This document shows positions 1-8,652 of a stretch of 64,000 nt of DNA, in pieces (position 1 is the stretch's first letter; every line of letters starts with the position of its first letter). The translations under genes and the position numbers were made by a program. Below the pieces are notes generated by a model that made no database searches, was not told the DNA's origin, and saw nothing but the letters and a program-made list of their open reading frames with translations. Origin of the DNA: Thioalkalivibrio paradoxus ARh 1 (GTDB taxonomy: Bacteria > Pseudomonadota > Gammaproteobacteria > Ectothiorhodospirales > Ectothiorhodospiraceae); the NCBI RefSeq assembly GCF_000227685.2, contig NZ_CP007029.1, positions 1,834,501 through 1,898,500 of the forward strand, given 5' to 3'.

Positions 1-500
1 CCGCCGGACAACTGGTCGGGATAGGCGTGTTCCCAACCGTCCAGCCCGACCTGGCGCAAGGATTCCTGGGCACGGGAGGCGCGGTCCGCCGGTGTTGCAC
101 CCTGCACCTCCAGGCCGAACGCGACGTTGTCGACGATCGTCTTGTGCGGGAACAGCGCGAAGTTCTGGAAGACCATGCCGAACTTGCTGCGGCGCAACGC
201 CCGCACCTCGGAGTCGCTCAGCCGGGCAATGTCCCGACCGTCGATCTCCACCGATCCCGAGGTCGGCTCGATCAGCCGGTTGATGCAGCGAATCAACGTG
301 GACTTGCCGCAGCCGCTCAACCCCATCACCACCACGATTTCGCCCTGGTCGACATCGAACGAGACGTTCGCGATGCCGAGGGTCAGGCCAGTGCGCGCAA
401 GAATCTCCTTGCGGTCCAGCCCCTGTTCCAGCAGCTTCAGCGCCGGCCCCGCGGGCTCCCCGAAGAACTTGGTCAAATCGCGGATGCGGATCTTCGGCAT
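1..500 (-). CDS. proV: Glycine betaine/proline ABC transporter ATP-binding subunit, partial (3' end outside window)
   Basis: This is the N-terminal 166 codons of a ProV-type ATPase that energises uptake of glycine betaine or related compatible solutes from the cytoplasmic face of the inner membrane. The start ATG (498-500) opens MPKIRIRDLTKFFGE. The ProV-typical segment LLEQGLDRKEILARTG precedes the Walker A motif GLSGCGKST, followed by a Q-loop (FQNFALFPHKT). The window ends inside the ABC signature LSGG. The EQGL...TG stretch separates ProV-type ATPases from ordinary amino-acid importers. It lies 101 bp downstream of the aminomutase gene on the same strand, so the two are probably co-transcribed. 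The permease and binding-protein genes would lie beyond position 1. Confidence 0.9.
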   Translation of the reverse strand, partial: MPKIRIRDLTKFFGEPAGPALKLLEQGLDRKEILARTGLTLGIANVSFDVDQGEIVVVMGLSGCGKSTLIRCINRLIEPTSGSVEIDGRDIARLSDSEVRALRRSKFGMVFQNFALFPHKTIVDNVAFGLEVQGATPADRASRAQESLRQVGLDGWEHAYPDQLSG

Positions 501-601
501 GGTGACCGTCTCCTTCCAGCCGTTGGGGCCGGCGTGTGCCACCGCTCGGCGGGCTGCATGCGGCCAGGCGACCGGCTCACCGCGTGCACGCCGCCTTCGC
601 T

Positions 602-1966
602 TCAGGCGGCCGGCTTCATCGACGCGAACTCGTCTTCGAAGAAGAACCTGGGCTCGTTGAAGGCCGGTCGCAGCTGGTCCAGCCAGGTCGCCTGCGGATC
701 GAACTTCGCGAAGAACGGGCGTTGCACCCAGTCCGGGTTGCGTCCCTGCACGAAACGCAGAACGAAGACCTTCTCGCCATGGACCTCGGTCACGCCCTGC
801 ACCTCGACCTTGCCCGGGCCGGCACTCATCGACGGCCCGCGCGCGGTGCGCGCCAGGCCCGAGACCGATTGCATCGCATCCCGGTAGATTTCCCAGGCCC
901 GTGCCAGTGGCACCTCGAAGTACCGGCGAGCCCCGGTATCGCGTTCCACGAACATGTAATACGGGTGGATCCCCAGCTTCACCTGCTCGCGCCATAGACG
1001 CGCCCAGACGGCCGGATCGTCGTTGATGTGCGCAAGCAGCGGTCCCTGCGCACGCAGGGTCGCCCCGGTTTCGCGCAGGCGTCGGACCGCGGCGTGCGCG
1101 ATCGGCGTATCGAGTTCCTGCCAGTGGTTGTAATGCGCCATGATCGCGACATTCTTGCCCGCATCGACCATCCGTTCGAGGAGTCGGAGCAGGTCGTCGG
1201 CGTCCTGGTCGGTCACGAACCGGTAGGGCCAGAAGCTCAGTGCCTTGGTGCCAATGCGCACCGACTGCACGTGGTCGTATTCCGGCGCCAGCAGCGGCTC
1301 GAGGTACTGGGCAAGGTTGCGGGTCTTCATCACCATCGGATCGCCGCCGGTGATCAGCAGGTCGGAGACGTCGCGGTGCGCCCGCAGGTATCCGAGCAGC
1401 TGGTCGACCTGGCTCGACGCAATGCGCAGTTCCTTGTCGCCGACGAACTGGGCCCAGCGGAAACAGAACGTGCAGTAGCTGTGACAGGTCTGGCCCTGGC
1501 TCGGGAAGAACAGCACGGTCTCACGATACTTGTGCTGCAGGCCGTTGATCACGCTCCCTTCCAGGTCGCGCGGCCGGTTGAGTTCGAGCTGTCCGGCCGG
1601 GTGCGGGTTCAGATCCTCGCGCAGCTGCCAGGCGAGCGCCGAGATCTGCGCGCGGTCCGCGCCCTTCCGGTGCAGTTCGGCCATGCGTTCGAATGCCTCG
1701 GGAGCCAGCATCTCGCGCTGGGGAAACGTCAGCTGGAAAAGCGGGTCTTCCGGAACCCGGGACCAGTCGATCAGCTCGTCGATCACGTACTCGTTCACCC
1801 GGAACGGAAGCACGCTCGCGACCACGCGCATATCGAACTGCATGTCCTCGGGCAGATGCCGGATCGCGTCGATGCGGTCGAGGCTGCGTTCGTTGAAGAC
1901 CTTGAACTCGCGCGTCTCGATGGTCCCGAGGTCGGGGTCGCGAAAGAACTTGAGAACTGAGTTCAT
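602..1966 (-). CDS. KamA-family radical SAM amino-acid 2,3-aminomutase, substrate uncertain
   Basis: A 454-residue PLP- and SAM-dependent aminomutase of the lysine 2,3-aminomutase family. The radical SAM cluster motif is C161-HSY-C165-TF-C168, followed by the GGDP segment near 208. The PLP lysine is probably K386 in AGPGK. Family members move an alpha-amino group to the beta position. Aligning by eye to clostridial lysine aminomutase, the two aspartates that hold the lysine side-chain amine fall on R342 and S379. Glutamate 2,3-aminomutase is known to carry Lys and Asn at these places, so an acidic substrate such as glutamate is conceivable. The gene is first in a probable operon with proV, which fits synthesis of a beta-amino-acid osmolyte. 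Family assignment is firm; substrate is inference. Confidence 0.85.
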   Translation of the reverse strand: MNSVLKFFRDPDLGTIETREFKVFNERSLDRIDAIRHLPEDMQFDMRVVASVLPFRVNEYVIDELIDWSRVPEDPLFQLTFPQREMLAPEAFERMAELHRKGADRAQISALAWQLREDLNPHPAGQLELNRPRDLEGSVINGLQHKYRETVLFFPSQGQTCHSYCTFCFRWAQFVGDKELRIASSQVDQLLGYLRAHRDVSDLLITGGDPMVMKTRNLAQYLEPLLAPEYDHVQSVRIGTKALSFWPYRFVTDQDADDLLRLLERMVDAGKNVAIMAHYNHWQELDTPIAHAAVRRLRETGATLRAQGPLLAHINDDPAVWARLWREQVKLGIHPYYMFVERDTGARRYFEVPLARAWEIYRDAMQSVSGLARTARGPSMSAGPGKVEVQGVTEVHGEKVFVLRFVQGRNPDWVQRPFFAKFDPQATWLDQLRPAFNEPRFFFEDEFASMKPAA

Positions 1967-2068
1967 TCAGTTCCTCCTTCAGAAAGACGTGATGAAGGCG
2001 GGACACGTACGCCATAGGCGGCGTCCGGACCGCATGCCTGGCCACGAACGGGCGGGCACAGCAGTTGG

Positions 2069-2087
2069 TCGCAAAATGTTTTTGCGA
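2069..2087. promoter_or_regulatory. Perfect inverted repeat, candidate operator
   Basis: TCGCAAAA and TTTTGCGA form perfect 8-bp arms around TGT in the 240-bp region between the divergent aminomutase and aminotransferase genes. It lies about 100 bp upstream of the aminomutase start and 120 bp upstream of the other. There is no transcript-terminator context, so a binding site for a dimeric repressor or activator is the likely role. The regulator is not identifiable from the window. Confidence 0.5.
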
Positions 2088-2206
2088 AAACAGACTGACC
2101 ACACTAACAAGCGCAGCAGCCAAGGGCAACCCCGCTTGCTGGCCCGAGGGGCTTGACGGGCGCCGCAGATCTGACAGGCTTGGCCCGGACCCACGCGGAG
2201 AAACCG

Positions 2207-3319
2207 ATGCATCCCGAATTTCCCCACCAGGGCATCATTCACCTGAATCACGCGGCCGTTGGCCCCTGGCCGCGGCGAACGGCCGACGCGGTCGCTGCGT
2301 TCGCGCGCGAAAACCTCGTGCAGGGTTCGCGCGAGTACGCCCGTTGGCTGAAGGTCGAGCACGAGGCCCGGGAGCTGGCGCGGCGGCTGATCGGTGCGCC
2401 GGCAGCCGACGACATCGCGTTCGTGAAGAATACGTCGGAAGCCTTGTCGATGGTTGCACTCGGGCTGGACTGGCCACCGCAGGCGAACATCGTGATCCCG
2501 GCGGGCGAGTTCCCTTCCAACCGGATCGTCTGGCTGATGGCGGCGGAACGGTTCGGGCTCGAGCTGCGCGAGGTGGCACTCGACCGCGGTCCGGATCCCG
2601 AGGCGGCGCTGCTGGCCGCCTGTGACCGGAATACCGCGCTGCTGTCCTGCAGCGCGGTGCAGTTTGCCAGCGGTCTGCGCCTGGACATCGAGCGGCTGGG
2701 TACCGAGCTGCGCCGCCGGGACATCCTGTTCTGCGTTGACGCGATCCAGCACCTGGGAGCCCTGCCCTTCGATGCCGCGTCCGTACACGCGGATTTCGTG
2801 ATGGCCGATGCCCACAAGTGGCTGCTGGCTCCGGAGGGAATCGCGCTGTTCTACGTGCGCCCGGAAATCCGGGATCGCCTGCAGTTACAGGAATTCGGCT
2901 GGCACATGCTGGCGGATTCCGGCGATTTCATGACCTACGAGCTGACACCTGCAGCCGGCGCGCGCCGCTTCGAACCCGGAAGCCCGAACCTGCTCGGAAC
3001 CCATGCGGTGCACGCCAGCCTGTCGCTGCTGCTGGACACCGGGCTGGAGACCATCGCCCGGCAGATCGACGCGCATTGGCGGCAACTGCACGAGGGGCTC
3101 ACATCGCTCGGTTGCCGGGTGCTGACCCCGGTCGATCGGCATGCGGGTATTCTGACGTTCTTCCCCGCCCACGGCAGCCCGGAGTCCCTGTTCCAGCACC
3201 TGCAGGCCGCGGGTGTGCTGTGCGCGCAGCGGGGCGGTGGTATCCGCTTCTCGCCGCATTTCTATCTGTCTCCTGGAGCGCTCGAGGAGGCACTGGCTCG
3301 GGTCGCCGACCACCGCTGA
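2207..3319 (+). CDS. Aminotransferase class V family PLP enzyme
   Basis: A 370-residue fold-type I PLP enzyme of the class V (cysteine desulfurase/isopenicillin-N epimerase-like) family. The PLP-lysine segment is DAHKWLLAPEGIALFYVR. The upstream VDAIQHLGALPFD carries the usual aspartate of the cofactor site, and HLNHAAVGPWP near the N-terminus is typical of the family. The ATG at 2207 is chosen because GGAG sits 6 bp upstream and the family N-terminus begins there; an in-frame GTG or similar start at 2153 would add 18 residues of no known counterpart. It is divergent from the aminomutase operon and convergent with pilZ. No catalytic loop cysteine was recognised, so a desulfurase role is not supported. 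The substrate is unknown. Confidence 0.8.
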   Translation: MHPEFPHQGIIHLNHAAVGPWPRRTADAVAAFARENLVQGSREYARWLKVEHEARELARRLIGAPAADDIAFVKNTSEALSMVALGLDWPPQANIVIPAGEFPSNRIVWLMAAERFGLELREVALDRGPDPEAALLAACDRNTALLSCSAVQFASGLRLDIERLGTELRRRDILFCVDAIQHLGALPFDAASVHADFVMADAHKWLLAPEGIALFYVRPEIRDRLQLQEFGWHMLADSGDFMTYELTPAAGARRFEPGSPNLLGTHAVHASLSLLLDTGLETIARQIDAHWRQLHEGLTSLGCRVLTPVDRHAGILTFFPAHGSPESLFQHLQAAGVLCAQRGGGIRFSPHFYLSPGALEEALARVADHR

Positions 3320-3371
3320 CCCGCCCGCGCAGACGCGGTTCGGATCGGTGTCGGGCCGGCCGCACGACCCA

Positions 3372-3719
3372 CTAGAGCGTATGCGTGCGCCCGGTCGACT
3401 GGAGCATGCCGCCCAGATGCGTTTCGATCAGGCGCCGGGCCGCACCCTTGTCGCTGGAGCTGAACTGCACGCCGATGCCGCGCACGCGGTTGCCTTGTGC
3501 GCGCGCTGGGGTAATCCAGACGACCTGGCAGGGAACCGGGATCCGTTCGGGTTCGTCCAGCAGACTCAGCAATACGAAGATCTCGTCACCGAGCCGGAAC
3601 GACTTGTCCGTTGGAATGAACAGCCCACCGTTGACCAGAAAGGGCATGTAGGCGGCAAACAGCGCCGCCTTGTCGCGGATCGCGAGCGTCAGGATCCGGC
3701 CCCCGGTCGGCGTGCTCAT
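3372..3719 (-). CDS. pilZ: PilZ domain protein, type IV pilus biogenesis
   Basis: A 115-residue PilZ-domain protein of the short type IV pilus class (MSTPTGGRILTLAIRDKAAL, GGLFIPT, GVQF). The classic c-di-GMP RxxxR and DxSxxG motifs are not evident, as expected for the stand-alone PilZ that acts on pilus assembly rather than as a nucleotide receptor. The ATG at 3719 follows GGTGGAG at good spacing; an upstream in-frame GTG would use that same sequence as coding. It is last in the fab-pab-tmk-holB run, where pilZ is normally followed by tatD. Here an oppositely oriented aminotransferase follows instead. Confidence 0.85.
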   Translation of the reverse strand: MSTPTGGRILTLAIRDKAALFAAYMPFLVNGGLFIPTDKSFRLGDEIFVLLSLLDEPERIPVPCQVVWITPARAQGNRVRGIGVQFSSSDKGAARRLIETHLGGMLQSTGRTHTL

Positions 3720-3848
3720 GCCGCTGTACTCCACCCGATCCTAGCTGTGCAGTTCCCTGGCACCACTTGCCTTTGCTCCGAAGCGGAAGGACACTCGGCC
3801 ATTATTATCGCATTTGGCCCGGCTCGCCAACACATGCAGCGAGCGCGG

Positions 3849-4862
3849 TCACGCGGGCTGCAGCGCAAGCACGATCTCCTCGCAGCGCAGCTGCGGATTC
3901 AGGGCAGCCGACACCTCCCGGCGCCAGCGTTGAGAATCCTGCAGCAGGCGTGCCAGGCCGCGCGGCCCATGTGCCTGCGCGAACGCGGCCAGCTGCGCCG
4001 AGTCGAACAGGCGGCCGAAGGCATCCGCTTCCTCGGTCAGCAGCCAGCGTTGGGCCGACACCAGCAGGCACTGCAGGCGAGGCACCAGCGAACCCGGTTC
4101 GCAGGCGGTGAATCGGTCGATCACCGGGAACGGCGACCGGCTTTTCAGCAGCGCATTCAGCGCCCCGCGGTCGCGCTGCCAGCGGTCGATCGCCTCCGGA
4201 TCCTGCAGCAGATCGCGGGCCGCCATCGGCTGGTCCAGGCAGGCCGCCAGCGCCTCGTCGACCGTCAGCGCCGGGCGGCCCCCCGCTTGCAGCCACTCCA
4301 GCACATGCTTGCGATCGGGGTGCGGAACCCGCAGTTGCTGGCAGCGGCTGCGGATCGTCGGTGGCAGGCGTGCCGGACGGGTCGCGGTGAGCAACAGCGC
4401 CGCCCCGGCCGGCGGTTCCTCGAGCGTCTTCAACAGCGCGTTGGCGGCATTCGCGGTCATGTCTTCCGCCGGGGAGATCAGCACCACCCGCGCCGGCCCG
4501 GATTGGCTCAGCGACAGGAAGTCGACCACCTCCCGCACGGCGTCCACGAGGATTTCCTTGCCCGGTGCCTCCGGTGCAACCTCGAGGATCTCCGGATGGC
4601 TCCCGCCCAGATAGCTTCGGCAACCGTTGCAGATTCCGCAGGGCTGGTCCGTGCCACCGGAATCGACACACGCGACCCATTGCAGAAACCTGCGCGCGAG
4701 CAACCCCTTGCCCACCCCCTCGGGCCCGACCAGCAGCAGGCCCGACGGCAGTCGGCCCGCCCGCGTCCACGCAGCGAGATGCCCAAGGGGTGCGGTGAGC
4801 CAAGGCGGAAACGCCGTTCCGGGCGCATCGTTTGGGCTGGAGGTGCGCTGGAGACTCATCAT
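3849..4862 (-). CDS. holB: DNA polymerase III delta-prime subunit
   Basis: A 337-residue clamp-loader subunit. It has the P-loop-like GPEGVGKGLLARRF near residue 47, a four-cysteine zinc module (CVDSGG...CGICNGC) and the arginine-rich sensor region typical of HolB. Within the clamp loader it opens the beta clamp together with DnaX and HolA. Its start lies 3 bp past the tmk stop, so translation is probably coupled. The order tmk-holB-pilZ is standard in gammaproteobacteria. Length matches the family. Confidence 0.92.
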   Translation of the reverse strand: MMSLQRTSSPNDAPGTAFPPWLTAPLGHLAAWTRAGRLPSGLLLVGPEGVGKGLLARRFLQWVACVDSGGTDQPCGICNGCRSYLGGSHPEILEVAPEAPGKEILVDAVREVVDFLSLSQSGPARVVLISPAEDMTANAANALLKTLEEPPAGAALLLTATRPARLPPTIRSRCQQLRVPHPDRKHVLEWLQAGGRPALTVDEALAACLDQPMAARDLLQDPEAIDRWQRDRGALNALLKSRSPFPVIDRFTACEPGSLVPRLQCLLVSAQRWLLTEEADAFGRLFDSAQLAAFAQAHGPRGLARLLQDSQRWRREVSAALNPQLRCEEIVLALQPA

Positions 4863-4865
4863 GCG

Positions 4866-5507
4866 CTAGCCGGCCCGGTTCTCCAGCCAGTCGCTCCAGG
4901 CCCGCGCGACGGCAGCTTCCACCGTTTCCGGATCCGGAGTACCGTCGATCAGCCGGTACCGCTCGGGATCGCACCTCGCGCGCGTCCGGTAGGCCTCGCG
5001 GGCGCGCTCGAAGAAGGCGATGTCCTCGCTCTCGATCCGATCCCGCTTGCCGCGCGCGAGCGCCCGCCCCAGCCCGACCTCTACGGGAACGTCGAAGACG
5101 AGCACCAGATCCGGCCGCAAATCCCCCTGAAGCCAGGTCTCGAGCGCTTCGATCCGCTCCATGGCGAGCCCGCGACCCGCCCCCTGATAGGCGAAGCTCG
5201 CATCCGTGAAGCGGTCGCTGAGCACCCAGGCACCGCGCTGCAGTGCCGGGCGGATCACCTGGTGCAGGTGCTCGGCGCGCGCAGCGAAGATCATCAGCAA
5301 CTCCGTTTCGGGCGCGACATCACCGAAACCCGGATCCAGCAGCAACCCACGGATCTGCTCGCCGGCCTCGGTGCCGCCGGGTTCGCGGGTCCGAACGATC
5401 TCGGTTCCAGTCGCGGCCAGCCGCCGCCCGAGGCGCTCGAGCTGCGTCGACTTGCCCGCGCCCTCGATTCCCTCCAGCACCACGAATCCGCCGGAACGCC
5501 GACTCAT
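4866..5507 (-). CDS. tmk: Thymidylate kinase
   Basis: A 213-residue dTMP kinase that makes dTDP for DNA synthesis. The P-loop is GIEGAGKST near residue 12. The DRx motif segment [17 protein letters not shown] binds the dTMP base and contains the lid region, and [15 protein letters not shown] is family-specific. It overlaps the mltG stop by 4 bp and is directly followed by holB, consistent with one operon. Confidence 0.95.
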   Translation of the reverse strand: MSRRSGGFVVLEGIEGAGKSTQLERLGRRLAATGTEIVRTREPGGTEAGEQIRGLLLDPGFGDVAPETELLMIFAARAEHLHQVIRPALQRGAWVLSDRFTDASFAYQGAGRGLAMERIEALETWLQGDLRPDLVLVFDVPVEVGLGRALARGKRDRIESEDIAFFERAREAYRTRARCDPERYRLIDGTPDPETVEAAVARAWSDWLENRAG

Positions 5508-6532
5508 CGCCGCGCTCCGCCATAGCGGCTGGCGTCACCGCCCAGCTGGTACTCGATCACCGCGGCACGGTGTTCTGCGTAGGTTCTCGAGAACTGATGC
5601 GTGCCGTCATTGCGCGACACGAAAAACAGCGCGTCGGTCTCGGTTGGCTGCGCCGCAGCCAGAATCGAGGCCCGGCCCGGCAGCGCGATCGGCGTGGGCG
5701 GCAACCCATCGCGCGTGTAGGTGTTGTAGGGATGATCCCGTCGCAATTCGGCACGGGTCAGCCGTGTTTCTCCCGGTGCCAGCGCATAGAGCAGCGTCGG
5801 GTCGGTCTGCAGCCGCATACCCTGGCGCAGCCGGTTCACGAACACACCGGCGACGAGGCCACGTTCCTCGGGTTGGCCGGTCTCCTTCTCGATGATCGAC
5901 GCCAGAATCAGCAATTCGTAGCGCGACTCGGCCGGGTGATCGTCGATGCGCTCGTCCCAGGCCTGGTCCAGCACCTGGTTCAGGCTCTCGTGCGCCTGTT
6001 TGAGGATCTGCCGGGCAGCCGTGCCGCGACTGAACACGTAAGTATCGGGCAGAAACCAGCCCTCCGGATGCTGGTCGGGCCGACCCAGTTCGGCCATCAG
6101 TGCATTCAGGTCCGTCTCCTCCGGCAAGGGCCGCAGCGCCGGGTGGCCATGAACGACGTCGAAGAACTGCTGCGCAGTCCAGCCCTCGGGCACCGTCAGC
6201 CGGTGCCGCATGACCTGACCGCGGGCCATCCGGTCGAGCAGTGCGCTCACCGTGAGATCTGGGAGTACCTCGTACTCACCCGCCTGGAGCCGGCCGGCAA
6301 TGCCAGCCCGACGGGCATGGAACTCGACCATCCAGGGGTAGCGGACCCAGCCACGTTCCTCCATTTCCCCGACGATCTGACGAAAGCCCTGGCCGGGCTC
6401 CACCATGAAGACCTCGGCCTGCCCCAGATCGAGCGGCGCGGTCATCTGCTTCTGGTACGAGGTGACCAGATGAGCTCCGGCAAGCGTCGCGGCGATCAGC
6501 AGAAAAAGCGTGAAGAGGCTAAGCCATCTCAT
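5504..6532 (-). CDS. mltG: Endolytic murein transglycosylase MltG (YceG)
   Basis: A 342-residue inner-membrane protein with one N-terminal transmembrane segment (residues about 4-22) and a periplasmic YceG-like domain. The catalytic region [17 protein letters not shown] contains the conserved glutamate, and [17 protein letters not shown] is the family C-terminal signature. MltG cleaves nascent glycan strands and limits their length. It overlaps pabC by 14 bp and tmk by 4 bp. The pabC-mltG-tmk order is conserved across gammaproteobacteria. Confidence 0.93.
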   Translation of the reverse strand: MRWLSLFTLFLLIAATLAGAHLVTSYQKQMTAPLDLGQAEVFMVEPGQGFRQIVGEMEERGWVRYPWMVEFHARRAGIAGRLQAGEYEVLPDLTVSALLDRMARGQVMRHRLTVPEGWTAQQFFDVVHGHPALRPLPEETDLNALMAELGRPDQHPEGWFLPDTYVFSRGTAARQILKQAHESLNQVLDQAWDERIDDHPAESRYELLILASIIEKETGQPEERGLVAGVFVNRLRQGMRLQTDPTLLYALAPGETRLTRAELRRDHPYNTYTRDGLPPTPIALPGRASILAAAQPTETDALFFVSRNDGTHQFSRTYAEHRAAVIEYQLGGDASRYGGARR

Positions 6533-7340
6533 TCAATTCATATCCGATTTCGAGCATCAACGCCATCGATTCCGGCCGATCGGCCGGGTCCGCGAGGGTA
6601 GCATGATCCCCGGCCCAGCGCGCCGGCCGCAGGCCGATCCGGCTGTTGCTCAGGAATACCGCATCGGCATCCCGCGCGCGGCGCAGGTCTACCCGCGTTT
6701 CGAGCACCTGCAGACCCGCGCGCGCGGCCCGTTCCATCACCCAGGCGCGGCGGGTTCCGGCGATCCCGAACTCCTGCACCGGCGGGACCACCAGCGTTCG
6801 CCCTTCCAGCAGCAGCAGGTTGCCCTGGGTTCCCGACACGACGTGGTCGTTGTGGTCCAGCATCACACCTTCGTCCCAGTCCGGGCCCCATTCCATGCGC
6901 GCCAGGATATTCTCGATGCGGTTCAGGTGCTTGCAACCCGGCAGCGGATTCTGACCCACACGGGTTCCGCAAACGCCGATACGCAGCCATTCCCGGGCGT
7001 CTTCGCCGGATAGCGTGTCCCCTCCGATCGCGATCCGCGTCGGGTGGACCCGGGCCGGCACCGCATACCCCCGGGGCCCGACCCCGCGCGTGACGATCAG
7101 CTTGGCCATGCTGCGTGGGCCCGTGGCGACCCGCGCCAGGTCGTCCAGACAGTCGCGTTCCGACACCCGCGGAATTCCGAGCCGGTCGAGCCCGAGACAG
7201 AGGCGCTCCCAGTGCCGGCTCCATAACTGGGGGACGCCCCGGTGCAGGCGCACGGTCTCGAACACGCCGTCGCCGAACTGCAGCCCCCGGTCCCGGGCGT
7301 CGACCCGCCCCCCCTCGTCGCCGTTGACCAGCATCGTCAT
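6519..7340 (-). CDS. pabC: 4-amino-4-deoxychorismate lyase
   Basis: A 273-residue PLP lyase of the branched-chain aminotransferase fold. It releases pyruvate from aminodeoxychorismate to give p-aminobenzoate for folate. N-terminal MLVNGDEGGRVDARDRGLQFGDGVFET is the family signature. The PLP lysine is probably in AKLIVTRGVGPRG, and the glycine-rich SGTQGNLLLLEG follows. The ATG at 7338-7340 overlaps the pabB TGA (ATGA), indicating translational coupling with the previous step of the pathway. Confidence 0.92.
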   Translation of the reverse strand: MTMLVNGDEGGRVDARDRGLQFGDGVFETVRLHRGVPQLWSRHWERLCLGLDRLGIPRVSERDCLDDLARVATGPRSMAKLIVTRGVGPRGYAVPARVHPTRIAIGGDTLSGEDAREWLRIGVCGTRVGQNPLPGCKHLNRIENILARMEWGPDWDEGVMLDHNDHVVSGTQGNLLLLEGRTLVVPPVQEFGIAGTRRAWVMERAARAGLQVLETRVDLRRARDADAVFLSNSRIGLRPARWAGDHATLADPADRPESMALMLEIGYELNEMA

Positions 7341-8644
7341 GATGTCAGTGCGTCCAGCAGCCCCTGGGCCTTGTGCCGGGTCTCCTGCAGTTCCGCCTCG
7401 GGGTCGGAATCGGCCACGATCCCGGCTCCGGTGCGGAACCGCAGGTCCTGCCCGCGCACCACGAAGGTGCGGATCAGGATATTGGTATCCATCCGTCCGT
7501 CCCGGCTGATGTACCCGCAGGAGCCGGTGTACGCGCCGCGCGATGCGCCCTGCTCGAGCTCCCGAATGATCTGCATGCTGCGAATTTTCGGGCAGCCGGT
7601 GATGGTGCCCCCGGGAAAGCAGGCCCGCAGCAGATCGGCGGGAGTCGCGCCGGGCCGCAGCCGCGCCTGAACCGACGACACGATATGGTGAACCCGACGA
7701 TAACTCTCGATCGTCATGAACTCGGGAACGCAGACACTGCCCGGAACCGCAACCCGTCCGAGATCGTTCCGCTCGAGGTCCACCAGCATCACGTGTTCGG
7801 CGATTTCCTTGCGATTGACCTTCAGATCGCTGGACAGCGCGTGGTCCTTCATCGCATCGGCATCCCTGCGACGGGTCCCGGCGATCGGGCGGGTCTCCGC
7901 CACACCGTGCCTGACCGCGACCAGGCGCTCGGGAGACGAGCTGAGCACCTCGCCCCCGGGAAGGCGCAGCCAGGCGGCGAAGGGTGCCGGGTTCGCACGC
8001 CGCAGCCGCGCGTACACGTCTGCGGTATCCCAGGGTCGGGACGAGCGGATCCGCCATTCGCGAGACAGATTGGCCTGAAAGCAGTCACCGTCCCGAATGT
8101 AGCGCAGCGCACGCCGCACCGCCTGCCGATAGTCTTCCGGATCGTCCTCGTCGAGCTGCATCGGGGGCCATTCCGCAGGGTCCGCATCGCCCACGCCCGC
8201 GAGATCGGCGCGCACCTGGTCCCAGCGCTGCGGGTCGTCGTCTTCGTCGACGAAGTAACTCCGGCGCTCCCAGTGGTCCACGATCAGCGCCGCCGGGAAC
8301 CGGGTCAGCACCGCGCTCGGCAACCAGGGATCGGGCGTGCAGGCGCCCAGCGACGGCTCGATCGACCACGCCAGTTCGTATCCCAGGTAGACGAACCAGC
8401 CGCCGGCGAACGGCAGCCCCGGGGGGGGCTCCGGCTCCCGCATCGCGTCGAACGGCCCGATCCCTGCGAGGCCGTCGAGTACCGCATCGCCGGTCAACTG
8501 CGCGCCGGGAAATGCGAACAGAATCGAGAAACGCGCGGGCGCCTGCCCGATCAGCGCGGTATCGAGCAGATGCGGATAACGCTGGGGGTGACTGCGGGCC
8601 AGCGCCCAGAGATCCGCGCCCGTCGCGAGCGGCCGGACGGACAC
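7337..8644 (-). CDS. pabB: Aminodeoxychorismate synthase component I
   Basis: A chorismate-binding enzyme of about 435 residues that aminates chorismate for p-aminobenzoate synthesis. The C-terminal chorismate-binding domain contains FPGGTITGCPKIRSMQII, typical of PabB, and GAGIVADSDPEAE. The nucleophile motif reads PIAGT rather than the PIKGT of E. coli PabB; PIAGT forms of PabB are known. The gene overlaps pabC, which supports PabB over anthranilate synthase. The GTG at 8644 just after the fabF stop is preferred; reading further upstream would run into fabF. The start is uncertain because no clear ribosome-binding site is seen. Confidence 0.85.
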   Translation of the reverse strand: MSVRPLATGADLWALARSHPQRYPHLLDTALIGQAPARFSILFAFPGAQLTGDAVLDGLAGIGPFDAMREPEPPPGLPFAGGWFVYLGYELAWSIEPSLGACTPDPWLPSAVLTRFPAALIVDHWERRSYFVDEDDDPQRWDQVRADLAGVGDADPAEWPPMQLDEDDPEDYRQAVRRALRYIRDGDCFQANLSREWRIRSSRPWDTADVYARLRRANPAPFAAWLRLPGGEVLSSSPERLVAVRHGVAETRPIAGTRRRDADAMKDHALSSDLKVNRKEIAEHVMLVDLERNDLGRVAVPGSVCVPEFMTIESYRRVHHIVSSVQARLRPGATPADLLRACFPGGTITGCPKIRSMQIIRELEQGASRGAYTGSCGYISRDGRMDTNILIRTFVVRGQDLRFRTGAGIVADSDPEAELQETRHKAQGLLDALTS

Positions 8645-8652
8645 GGACCCGA

